A model generated the notes under the pieces. That model searched no databases, was not told the DNA's origin, and worked only from the letters and a program-made list of their open reading frames with translations. From contig JAFVYL010000010.1 of NCBI GenBank assembly GCA_017508665.1, positions 1 to 43,557 of the forward strand: 43,557 nt of DNA. Reading direction: 5' to 3'. The position numbers and the translations under genes are program-made. The stretch is from Clostridia bacterium. GTDB taxonomy: Bacteria > Bacillota > Clostridia > Oscillospirales > CAG-272. Positions 36,261 through 43,557 of this stretch are shown here, piece after piece (positions within the stretch are counted from its first letter, which is position 1; each line of letters starts with the position of its first letter).

Positions 36261-37850
36261 TTAATCCTCCGCGCCTCTGAGTGACGGGTTGAACGCATCG
36301 CGTAAACCGTTACCGAACAAGTTAAAGCTGAGCATCAGCAGGCAAAGGAATGCACAGGGGAAGAAGGCAACGTAGCCCGCATTCGCCATTATGGATTTCT
36401 GACCTGCCGCAATAAGTGTACCTACACTGGTGGTGTTTCCTGCCTCAAGGTTGATAATACCGAGGTAGGAAAGGCTGGTTTCGGAATAGATCATAGAAGG
36501 AATAGTAAGCGCGCTGCTCGTTACGATAGTACCGAGACCGTTCGGGAAGATATGCTTGAACATGATTCTTCTGTCGCGCGCACCGAGAGTTCTTGCCGCG
36601 AGAACGTATTCCTGGTTCTTGAAACGGTAGAACTGCATACGTGTCAAGCTCGCCATTCCTATCCATCCCGTTAGGAAGAACGAAATGAACAGTACCAACG
36701 TCTGGCTCGAGGCACCCATGTGATATTTAAGAAGCGTAATAACGATCATCGTCGGAATAGCTCCGAGAATATCGGTGATTCGCTCCATGAAGAGGTCCGT
36801 CTTGCCGCCGAAGTAGCCTGCGATAGAACCCCAGATGATACCAACTGTAAAGTTAGCAACTGCTACGACAATTGCGAAGATGAAGGAGAATCTCGCACCG
36901 TATGCAAGACATGCGAAGATATCCTTACCGGTAGCGGTAGTACCGAATACGAAGAGGGGCTCGGTGATACCGTCCTTCTTCACCTCGGTGTGGTAGTAGA
37001 TGTAGTACTCATAGTACTCTGCTCTTACCTCAACACCGCCGTCAACGTTTCTACCGTAAGCGTAGAAGTATCTCTGGCCGTCATCACCTATGAAGCCGTC
37101 CTGACCTTCAATTCTGAGAGAGTTGTAATCAGGGATGAGCTTAGACTTCTTCTCATCCGCCTTGTACTTCCAATAGTTAGGAGTAACCTCGCCCTCGGAA
37201 TTAAGCTTAGGACGAATAATAGCCGCTTTAGGATCCTCGGTAACGTAGTAGATGTTAGCGTCGTACTTGTTTTTCTCCTGAGTAGGTCTGTCAGCATACT
37301 TCACTGTAGGATAAAGAACCTGACGTCCCGTTCTGTTCTGATAATCCTGAATAGCAAGATATTCTTCGTTTGTGATTATCTTATACTTACCGAAGCCTAC
37401 ACCGTAGTAGGTATCGTAACGGTAAGAATAAGTGGATCCGCCCTCATCAACGGTAAAGTAATTGTCCTTGATAACCTCTCTGCCTGTCTCCTGAGCGAGA
37501 GCAAGGTCCTTGGTCAAGGCAACAAGGTTAGCGTTCTTTTCCTTGCAGCCATCCCAGAAATCAACTCCGAGATTGCTGAAAAGCTTTGACTTAGGAGTTA
37601 CGTGTGCATATGACATGTCGTAGTACGAAGGCTGGAAAGCTGTGAAGAACGGAGCGATCATAGCAAAGAGAACGAGTATCGCAACAACGATACCGCCTAC
37701 TACCGCGCCCTTATTCTTGGCGAAACGGCGGAATGCGCCCTGGAAATAGCTGACAGGCTTAGTATCAAACTTACTGTCATGCTTATAGTCGCCTCTGTCG
37801 GCGAACTTGAATTTTTCTACGGGGATATTGTTAATATTAGTCATTTCCAT
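36261..37850 (-). CDS. oppC: Oligopeptide ABC transporter permease OppC with large exterior insert
   Basis: 529 residues; the usual OppC is about 290-310. The first membrane span is at about 47-70 after a cytoplasmic N-terminus. A hydrophilic, Tyr-rich insert runs to about residue 298 and would face outside. The normal core then begins (VFGTTATGKDIFACLAYGARFSF), with five further spans and the ATPase-contact loop YVLAARTLGARDRRIMFKHIFPN. OppC normally has a loop of only some 50 residues here. It follows oppB by 2 bases. Two ATGs (37850 and 37844) are possible starts, with little effect on the product. Confidence 0.92.
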   Translation of the reverse strand: MEMTNINNIPVEKFKFADRGDYKHDSKFDTKPVSYFQGAFRRFAKNKGAVVGGIVVAILVLFAMIAPFFTAFQPSYYDMSYAHVTPKSKLFSNLGVDFWDGCKEKNANLVALTKDLALAQETGREVIKDNYFTVDEGGSTYSYRYDTYYGVGFGKYKIITNEEYLAIQDYQNRTGRQVLYPTVKYADRPTQEKNKYDANIYYVTEDPKAAIIRPKLNSEGEVTPNYWKYKADEKKSKLIPDYNSLRIEGQDGFIGDDGQRYFYAYGRNVDGGVEVRAEYYEYYIYYHTEVKKDGITEPLFVFGTTATGKDIFACLAYGARFSFIFAIVVAVANFTVGIIWGSIAGYFGGKTDLFMERITDILGAIPTMIVITLLKYHMGASSQTLVLFISFFLTGWIGMASLTRMQFYRFKNQEYVLAARTLGARDRRIMFKHIFPNGLGTIVTSSALTIPSMIYSETSLSYLGIINLEAGNTTSVGTLIAAGQKSIMANAGYVAFFPCAFLCLLMLSFNLFGNGLRDAFNPSLRGAED

Positions 37851-37852
37851 AA

Positions 37853-38860
37853 TTACTTAGCCCCCATTCTGATTCTCGGATCGATGAATCCGTAGCTGAT
37901 ATCAATAACTATACCCGCAGTAAGACCGACCAGAGTATAGAATCCGGACAACAGCATGAAGAAATCGTAGTCCTGGAAAGTGATAGTGTTAAGGTAAAGT
38001 CCGCCAACACCGTTGATACCGAACATACTCTCGATAATAAGCGATCCGGAAAGAACGCCGATAAACTCACTGAGTATGGACGGGAAGATAACTACCATCG
38101 AGTTACGCATAGCGTGTCTGTAGATAGCCTGGCTCTTTGTTAAGCCCTTAGTTCTCGCAAGGAGCATATACTCACCTGTAAGAACCTCGGAAAGCTCTGC
38201 ACGGGTAAAGCGTGCATATCCCGCAATAGAGCCTAAGCATAGCGCAAATACGGCGGGAATCATCGAATGGAATACTTCCCACGTGAAGTAATTATTGCTC
38301 GTAGACATAAGCAACGGGAACCACGCGAGCTTGAAGCAGAATACGTACTGGAGCATAAGCGCAAGTACTATGGAAGGCACGGAGATCAACAGAATAACGA
38401 AGATGTTGATCAACTGGTCCTGCCACTTATTCTTCTTAAGAGCTGCGATAATACCGAGGCCGAGACCGATCGGTACACCGATAAGCGTGGAGTAGATATT
38501 CAAAAGGATTGTGGGGGGGAGATGGTTAACGAATACCTCCCATATATCCATGTTGAGATATTCACCGTAGGTAGTAACGATACCGAAATCTCCCTCGGTT
38601 ATTATTTTGGAAAGATATATTCCGTACTGCTTGAGAATCGGAACACGGTCATAGGTGTATACGCCGTTTGAACCTTCCTTAACATTTTCGATCCAGCCTC
38701 TGGCCTTGAGAGTCTCGTAAATGATATCGGGATCCTGTCCCGGAAGAATATTAACCGGGATGGGAAGGAGCTTTATAAGCGTAAAACACATTGTGAGAAT
38801 GATGAAGAATGTGAAGAGCATCAAGCCAAGACGCTTCAACACATATTTAAACATATACAT
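37853..38860 (-). CDS. oppB: Oligopeptide ABC transporter permease OppB
   Basis: 335 residues, normal for OppB, with six membrane spans. The first is at about 10-30. The coupling loop YMLLARTKGLTKSQAIYRHAMRNS and the ESMFGINGVGGL segment are family signatures. It forms the pore with OppC. It is the only Opp component here without an enlargement. GAGGAG lies 8 bases before ATG 38860. A 410-base gap with a stable stem-loop separates it from oppA. Confidence 0.95.
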   Translation of the reverse strand: MYMFKYVLKRLGLMLFTFFIILTMCFTLIKLLPIPVNILPGQDPDIIYETLKARGWIENVKEGSNGVYTYDRVPILKQYGIYLSKIITEGDFGIVTTYGEYLNMDIWEVFVNHLPPTILLNIYSTLIGVPIGLGLGIIAALKKNKWQDQLINIFVILLISVPSIVLALMLQYVFCFKLAWFPLLMSTSNNYFTWEVFHSMIPAVFALCLGSIAGYARFTRAELSEVLTGEYMLLARTKGLTKSQAIYRHAMRNSMVVIFPSILSEFIGVLSGSLIIESMFGINGVGGLYLNTITFQDYDFFMLLSGFYTLVGLTAGIVIDISYGFIDPRIRMGAK

Positions 38861-39187
38861 AGGTTTTACTCCTCTGTTTTTGTTGATTACTGCTTATAGT
38901 TTGTGGCCTCATAGGTAAATAATCCAAACCTAAATAGAACTCGTTTAAAATGCATATCTTGAACATTTTTCCGTCAATCTGAGAGCTTAAGCCTTGAGAA
39001 GTGCGGGATACGCAGCTTCAGGCGAGCTCGGTTTAGATTTGGATAAGTAACTAACGTAAACGGAAAACAGCAATCTATAAGGCCATGCGCACACAAAACG
39101 CTGTACGCCGCATAATTTTTAGCTTTTTACAGTGGAATTTACGCTGTTTTCAGTTTTTTAACATTTTCGAAAAAGGTTCTATAAACC

Positions 39188-39226
39188 GCAAATCAGCGGT
39201 GAGCACTTTGGCTCACCGCTATTTGC
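39188..39226 (-). other. Stable stem-loop between oppA and oppB
   Basis: 16-bp stem with one bulged base, GCAAAT-C-AGCGGTGAGC (39188-39204) with GCTCACCGCTATTTGC (39211-39226), and a 6-base loop. No T-run follows directly, so it is more likely a partial stop or an mRNA 3'-end protector that keeps oppA transcript higher than oppBCDF. The rest of the 410-base gap (38861-39187) shows nothing I can name. Confidence 0.7.
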
Positions 39227-39270
39227 GTCAAATCTAAATAATCTTAATTAACCGTTTGAGTTATCTAAAA

Positions 39271-42200
39271 TTACTCGGACTTCTTGTACTCGCTGGAGAG
39301 ATCGTTGTTGTTTGCAGCAACGAATTCTACCCACTCAACGTCAGTGTAAACAACTTCCATGTACTGAAGGCCACCGAAGCCCATGAAGGTGTTGTAGCTG
39401 TCAGAGAAGTTAGCGAACTGTGCGCCAAGGAAGGATCCGCCGGAATCTGCGATAAGCATGATGGAGCGGGACTCCTTAAGAGCTGCCTCCTCAAGAGCGG
39501 AGAGAATGGTAAGTCTTGCCTCAGAAGGAGCGAAGCCTTCACCCCAGTTGTAGGTCTTGGGCTGGTTCTCAAGTGCGCCACGGCCGTTGAGACAGTAGTA
39601 CCAGTTCTGGATGCTCATGGTGATGGTCTGACCTGCACCCTCGTAGTCGCCTGCGGGCATGGTGAGAGTCATATCGATAACGGAAGTATCCCAGTACATG
39701 TGGTAGTTGAGATCGTCATCGGGGTTAACGAATGCACCAATGATATCGAAGGGGTTGAACGCGTTGCCCTGGAAGCCGTAGCCGAAACCGATCTGGGTAG
39801 CACCGGAACGGAATGCCTCGGACCACTGAGCACCTGCGGATGCGTCGAATACAACGTCGATCTTGTCTTCAAGAACAGTACCTACGGTAAGCTCGTCAAG
39901 AACGTCCTGAAGATACTGAGCTCTGAATCTCTGCTTGTCGTTATCGGTAGAAGAACCGTATACGAGAGTGATGTTCTTGGAAGCATCGTAGCCGTAGAAC
40001 TCGGTATCAGCAAGAAGGATATCGATAGCTGCCTGCATCTTCTGCTTAGCAAGGGTCATGTTGTAACCGGTAAGGGTCTCATAAGCCTCCTCACGGGTAA
40101 GGCCCTCAAGAGTACCGATAGACCAATAGCCCTCAGAATCCTGAGTGTAACCGTAAGCGCGAAGCACGCCTTCCTTAGCCTGAACGGAGTTACGGTACTT
40201 ACCACCGTCAGCAAGAGTAGTAGCACCCTCGATGTCATAGTAGTATGCAACGTTTACAAGACCGAAGCAAGGAGTAGCTGTACCGGGCCAGATCTTCTCA
40301 ATGATATCGCTTCTGTTAAGAGCGAGGTTGAATGCATGTCTGAATTCCTGGATAGCAAGGATACCGTTGTTGTTGTCGCTTTCCTTAAGTACGGGAAGGT
40401 TGCTGTAAAGCTGCATACCGTAAGTACCGGTAGAGCCCTCAGAGTAAGAAACGTACTTGGAATCAAGGTACTCGTCTACGTTGAAGGTATCGAGTGCGGA
40501 ATCATCAAACTCACCTGAAAGGAAGCCCATCCACTGGGTCTCAGCGTTGTCAAGCTTACGGCAGTTGATTACGGTAACGTTGTACTGGTTCTGGTTTGCA
40601 GCCATTGCATAACCGTGCCAGTTGTTATTCTTAGTAAGGGTGTAGTTACTACCTGCTTCAAATGCGGTGAGCATGTAGGGACCCCAGCTTGCAGTAGTTT
40701 CAAGAGAGGAGTTGTAGTTAGTGGTCCAAAGAGTAGAACCGGCTGCAGGAGCCTTCTTGCAGGACTCATAGAGATCTCTCTTTACAAGAGGAAGGCTGGA
40801 CATGTAGTATGCAGCCCAAACGGAGAGAGAACCGTCGTCGTTAAGGAAGGAGTACTGCTTATCAAGGCAAACTACGATTGCATTCTCGGAATCGATGGAG
40901 TAGATACCAACGTCTTCCCATGCAACGTAACGAACCTGGTTTTCAACGTAAATAGCAACTGCGCTTGCGTAGTTCTTACCTACATCGAGGTATGCTGCTT
41001 CATAGGTAGCAAAGATCCAAGCTGCATCAAGGCCGTATTCAGCTGCTACATCGGGACCTTCTGCCCAAGCCTCGGGATCTGCATATACGGTAGTACCGGT
41101 GATCCACTCGGGCATGGGGTTGCCGTTTTCGTCAACGAATGTCTCAATGCCGGAGAAGAGTGAGCCGGGCTTAACGTAAAGAGTCTCGCCTGCGTCACGT
41201 GCTGCCTGGTTGGAAGCATAACCCATAGTGCTTACAGAGTTGTAAACACCTGCCTGGTTCTGGAAGAAGTAGTTATAAGAGTTCTTAATCATAAGAGTCT
41301 CATAATAGGTGTTTGCTCTGAAGTTCATGAAGTTAGGATCGAGCTGAGCCTGCATGGAGTATACGAAGTCAGCTGCGGTGATGGGAGTACCATCGTGCCA
41401 CTTAAGGTCATTACGGAGAGTGATCTTCCAAGCGTAGCCGCCCTCTGCCTTCTGGTCGAGAGTGTAGCCCCACTTAGCATCAACGGTAGCGGTAACGTCC
41501 TCAAGCTTAGTAGCTGCATCATAGTTAACGGAGAAAGCACCGTCTACGATGCCCGCCTTGTTGATAGAACCGTCAGCGTTGAACTTCTTGTCGTTAGCGA
41601 ACTTATAGTCGTAGCTGAAGAAGGAAGAACCTATGTAGCTGAGAATCTGAGTATCGTTACCGTCGGAGTAAGTCATCTCATTCCAGTTACTGGGCATTAC
41701 GGAAGTGGTGGTGTCATAGCTACCCTGCTTGGGAGCGTAAAGGTTAGCAACCATCTGAGTTCCACAGTAGTCACACTTACCATCGATGAATCCGCCGTAA
41801 GCGGTGTCGGTGTGCTCTGCTGCGGGACGAGTGTTTCCACACTCATTGCATTCGCCATCGCAAAGGCCGTCATACACGTGACCGTCACGTACAGAACCGC
41901 AAAGGTTACAGGTTGTATCACATGCGTTGTCCCATTCATGAGGACATGCAAGGTTTTCGCCGCACTCATCACAGATGTCATCTTCATTTACATCAGGATG
42001 ATCGGGAACCTGACGTACTGCGTTACATACGTTACAGGTAGTATCGCATGCATTAGCATAGGTGTGGGTAATTTCGCGAGTCTCACCACATACGTTACAG
42101 CTTGTATCACAAGCATTGGTATAGGTGTGTGTGATTTCACGGGTGTGATCGCACTTATTACAGGTCTTATCACAAGAGTTGGAATACTCATGTGTACATT

Positions 42201-42321
42201 CTGTGGGCTGATCCACAGGGAGCTTGCCACCTTGCCCCTTGTTGCCGAACAAATTGCAGCTTGCAAGACAACCAACGAGCATGACAAGAACGAGAACTAA
42301 ACTAAGAATTCTCTTACTCAT
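39271..42321 (-). CDS. oppA: Oligopeptide-binding lipoprotein OppA with Cys-rich repeat stalk
   Basis: 1016 residues; the usual OppA is about 530-600. Signal peptide 1-21 ends in lipobox LASC (Cys22). Residues about 42-190 are a stalk of six or seven Cys repeats of about 20-24 residues, with pattern H-x-Y/W-x-N-x-C-D-x-x-C-N-x-C (for example HTYTNACDTSCNVCGETREI). From about 195 it is a family-5 solute-binding protein (WKITLRNDLKWHDGTPITAADFVYSM, RHAFNLALNRSDI), itself long. It hands peptides to OppBC. The perfect promoter at 42494-42522 drives it, AGGAGG lies 9 bases before the ATG, and the leader can form hairpins. Confidence 0.93.
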   Translation of the reverse strand: MSKRILSLVLVLVMLVGCLASCNLFGNKGQGGKLPVDQPTECTHEYSNSCDKTCNKCDHTREITHTYTNACDTSCNVCGETREITHTYANACDTTCNVCNAVRQVPDHPDVNEDDICDECGENLACPHEWDNACDTTCNLCGSVRDGHVYDGLCDGECNECGNTRPAAEHTDTAYGGFIDGKCDYCGTQMVANLYAPKQGSYDTTTSVMPSNWNEMTYSDGNDTQILSYIGSSFFSYDYKFANDKKFNADGSINKAGIVDGAFSVNYDAATKLEDVTATVDAKWGYTLDQKAEGGYAWKITLRNDLKWHDGTPITAADFVYSMQAQLDPNFMNFRANTYYETLMIKNSYNYFFQNQAGVYNSVSTMGYASNQAARDAGETLYVKPGSLFSGIETFVDENGNPMPEWITGTTVYADPEAWAEGPDVAAEYGLDAAWIFATYEAAYLDVGKNYASAVAIYVENQVRYVAWEDVGIYSIDSENAIVVCLDKQYSFLNDDGSLSVWAAYYMSSLPLVKRDLYESCKKAPAAGSTLWTTNYNSSLETTASWGPYMLTAFEAGSNYTLTKNNNWHGYAMAANQNQYNVTVINCRKLDNAETQWMGFLSGEFDDSALDTFNVDEYLDSKYVSYSEGSTGTYGMQLYSNLPVLKESDNNNGILAIQEFRHAFNLALNRSDIIEKIWPGTATPCFGLVNVAYYYDIEGATTLADGGKYRNSVQAKEGVLRAYGYTQDSEGYWSIGTLEGLTREEAYETLTGYNMTLAKQKMQAAIDILLADTEFYGYDASKNITLVYGSSTDNDKQRFRAQYLQDVLDELTVGTVLEDKIDVVFDASAGAQWSEAFRSGATQIGFGYGFQGNAFNPFDIIGAFVNPDDDLNYHMYWDTSVIDMTLTMPAGDYEGAGQTITMSIQNWYYCLNGRGALENQPKTYNWGEGFAPSEARLTILSALEEAALKESRSIMLIADSGGSFLGAQFANFSDSYNTFMGFGGLQYMEVVYTDVEWVEFVAANNNDLSSEYKKSE

Positions 42322-42391
42322 TTTTGTTTCCTCCTAAGAGTTTTGATTTTTTTATATAAAGCGTCACTCGCAATATATACTAAGTAATGAA

Positions 42392-42453
42392 GGGTTCATA
42401 ACCCCAATTTGCAAGTATATTTTCATAACTTGCATAAACATTCATTTTATGCA
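42392..42453 (-). other. Hairpins in the oppA leader
   Basis: The ~165-base untranslated leader of oppA holds three inverted repeats: GGGTT/AACCC (42392-42404), GCAAGT/ACTTGC (42411-42433) and TGCATAAA/TTTATGCA (42431-42453). The last two share three bases, so they may exclude each other. No riboswitch family is recognised. Confidence 0.4.
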
Positions 42454-42493
42454 CAGAAAAACGCCATCTGCCATAAAATAAATTGGTAGCACC

Positions 42494-42522
42494 ATTATAA
42501 CCCATTATGTCTATTTTGTCAA
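42494..42522 (-). promoter_or_regulatory. opp operon promoter
   Basis: Minus strand TTGACA (42522-42517), 17 bases, TATAAT (42499-42494): a perfect sigma-A consensus. Confidence 0.88.
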
Positions 42523-42961
42523 TAGTTTTGGGTATGACAGTTTCTAATACCTATCTCTTTTTTAGTCATATATCGAATTTAAAGTGAATATAGACAAACA
42601 GCTCGTTCACATTTTGGTTATTTTGTATATTTTTTAGGCATTTTTTTATGCACTTAGCGCATATATTCATCGATTATTCAGATTGTTATAATTATAACAT
42701 TCTTTTTATATAAGAATATATAATAAAATAAGGAAGAAATTCTTCTTTTCACCTTCGCATCTCATCATCCCCAAAAACGGCACAGCACACGCAGATGAAT
42801 ATCCTCCCTGCCTTTCTTTCATTTGTTTTAATTCCACATATTAACAACGTATGATAATACCTACATATTATATTTGATTATATATAGTAAGAAAATGTTA
42901 TGTTAGGATATATCAATCACCTATACAATATAAAAAAGGAAATATTTTTTTCAAAAACCTC
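42523..42961. other. AT-rich gap with no gene seen
   Basis: About 440 very AT-rich bases between the divergent opp promoter and the tRNA promoter. No open frame with a ribosome binding site, RNA gene or clear repeat was found. Confidence 0.6.
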
Positions 42962-42990
42962 TTGACAAACATATTTTCATTTGATATAAT
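42962..42990 (+). promoter_or_regulatory. Promoter of the tRNA cluster
   Basis: TTGACA (42962-42967), 17 bases, TATAAT (42985-42990): a perfect consensus, 14 bases before tRNA-Val. Confidence 0.88.
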
Positions 42991-43004
42991 AGTGGAGCAT
43001 TTAT

Positions 43005-43080
43005 GGAAGGTTAGCTCAGTTGGGAGAGCATCTGCCTTACAAGCAGAGGGTCACAGGTTCGAGCCCTGTACTTTCCACCA
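43005..43080 (+). tRNA. tRNA-Val (anticodon TAC)
   Basis: 76 bases with the CCA end encoded. Acceptor GGAAGGT/ACTTTCC, D-arm GCTC/GAGC, anticodon stem TCTGC/GCAGA around CTTACAA, T-arm ACAGG-TTCGAGC-CCTGT. Confidence 0.97.
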
Positions 43081-43198
43081 GAGAAAAAACAAGGCACAAA
43101 GCTCGCTAGGATCAAACGGCTCGAAGTAGGAGCGGTAGTGAATGACAGTTGATAACTGTCAGAGCCGCGAATGACTGAGCGCGTAGTTCGCGCGAGAG
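43081..43198. other. Spacer with palindromes between tRNA-Val and a copy of its 3' end
   Basis: Holds an exact palindrome TGACAGTT-GAT-AACTGTCA (43143-43161) and a GCGCG/CGCGC hairpin near 43180-43195. No tRNA or protein gene is seen. Together with the flanking repeat it looks like an excision scar or a small repeat element. Confidence 0.4.
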
Positions 43199-43220
43199 TC
43201 GAGCCCTGTACTTTCCACCA
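43199..43220 (+). repeat. Exact 22-base copy of the tRNA-Val 3' end
   Basis: Identical to 43059-43080 (from the T-loop TCGAGC through CCA). The two copies are 118 bases apart. tRNA 3' ends are common integrase attachment sites, so this could be an att-type remnant; no integrase is in the window. Confidence 0.8.
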
Positions 43221-43244
43221 TGGGATTTTTCCCACACGAAAAAT

Positions 43245-43321
43245 GGCTTGGTAGCTCAGTTGGTTAGAGCGCTAGCCTGTCACGCTAGAGGTCGTGGGTT
43301 CGAGCCCCATCCGAGTCGCCA
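43245..43321 (+). tRNA. tRNA-Asp (anticodon GTC)
   Basis: 77 bases with CCA encoded. Acceptor GGCTTGG/CCGAGTC (with G-T pairs), anticodon stem CTAGC/GCTAG around CTGTCAC, T-arm GTGGG-TTCGAGC-CCCAT. Confidence 0.97.
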
Positions 43322-43342
43322 TTTTTCGAACAAAAACACCAC

Positions 43343-43418
43343 GCGGATTTAGCTCATTTGGTAGAGCGCCACCTTGCCAAGGTGGAGGTGGCGGGTTCGA
43401 GCCCCGTAATCCGCTCCA
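43343..43418 (+). tRNA. tRNA-Gly (anticodon GCC)
   Basis: 76 bases with CCA encoded. Acceptor GCGGATT/AATCCGC, anticodon stem CCACC/GGTGG around TTGCCAA, T-arm GCGGG-TTCGAGC-CCCGT. Confidence 0.97.
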
Positions 43419-43422
43419 AGAC

Positions 43423-43452
43423 AAGCACTTCGATAATTCGAGGTGCTTTTTT
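43423..43452 (+). terminator. Terminator of the tRNA cluster
   Basis: 10-bp stem AAGCACTTCG with CGAGGTGCTT (one wobble pair), 6-base loop and T-run, 5 bases after tRNA-Gly. Confidence 0.85.
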
Positions 43453-43474
43453 ATTTTCCATAGGGCTCGAACAA

Positions 43475-43497
43475 GTTCGAGATCCATTCGAGTCGCA
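43475..43497 (+). repeat. Imperfect copy of the tRNA-Asp 3' end
   Basis: 19 of 22 bases match the T-loop-to-acceptor part of tRNA-Asp (GTTCGAG, then CCAT, then CGAGTCGC). It lies past the cluster terminator. Just before it, GGGCTCGAAC is the reverse complement of a tRNA T-loop, forming an inverted repeat. Confidence 0.6.
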
Positions 43498-43557
43498 TAG
43501 TCGCGAGTCATCACCTACGCAAGTCTGCGGTTCGTCTCGCTCGTTGCTTTGTCTCAC

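Noticed and set aside
1-43557. CRISPR arrays, insertion sequences, integrases, rRNA genes
   Set aside because: Looked for regular repeat-spacer patterns, transposase or integrase motifs and rRNA signatures; none seen.

Overview
The window looks like chromosomal DNA of a Gram-positive, low-to-mid GC anaerobe, most likely an uncultured gut member of the Clostridia. The reasons are lipoprotein signal peptides with Cys lipoboxes, strong GGAGG ribosome binding sites, repeated near-perfect sigma-A promoters (TTGACA-N17-TATAAT), the nadE-pth-mfd-foldase gene string, and extracellular Cys-rich modules of a kind common in Clostridia. Assignment below class level is not supported.

Layout. (1) 1-9618, L-sugar block: the start of an exported protein resembling family GH95 fucosidases; an AraC regulator divergent from it across an almost symmetric bidirectional promoter; a giant lipoprotein whose last ~420 residues are an ABC sugar-binding protein; the rhaB-rhaA L-rhamnose operon; and a second, divergent AraC regulator with a possibly structured leader. 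(2) 9633-15820: trkA-trkH potassium uptake, an APC amino-acid permease and a cytoplasmic DUF4091/GH123-like protein. (3) 15829-19103: an AT-richer islet with a small XRE regulator, a secreted metzincin-like metalloprotease and a lipoprotein, with its own promoter and terminators. (4) 19117-23538: glnA, then csoR-copA for copper export. The copA reading frame ends in an extra metal-binding domain that has its own ribosome binding site and ATG, so a free CopZ-like chaperone may be made from inside copA. (5) 23597-31834: a ThyX-like protein, nadE, pth, mfd and a membrane-anchored foldase-like protein, probably one transcript. The NadE glutaminase domain lacks two of its three catalytic residues. 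(6) 31901-42522: a complete oligopeptide ABC transporter, oppA-oppB-oppC-oppD-oppF plus a small membrane protein. All parts except OppB are enlarged: a Cys-rich stalk on OppA, a ~225-residue exterior insert in OppC, a ~400-residue insert in the OppD ATPase, and in OppF a ~120-residue insert plus an N-terminal membrane segment. (7) 42962-43557: a tRNA cluster (Val, Asp, Gly) with copies of tRNA 3' ends lying downstream of the genes.

The best candidate for something undescribed is the remodelled Opp transporter, in which inserts on both sides of the membrane suggest an enlarged complex or attached regulatory parts. Next come the nested copZ inside copA, the probably ammonia-only NadE, and the orphan giant solute-binding lipoprotein. 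All family assignments come from reading the sequence; no database search was run.
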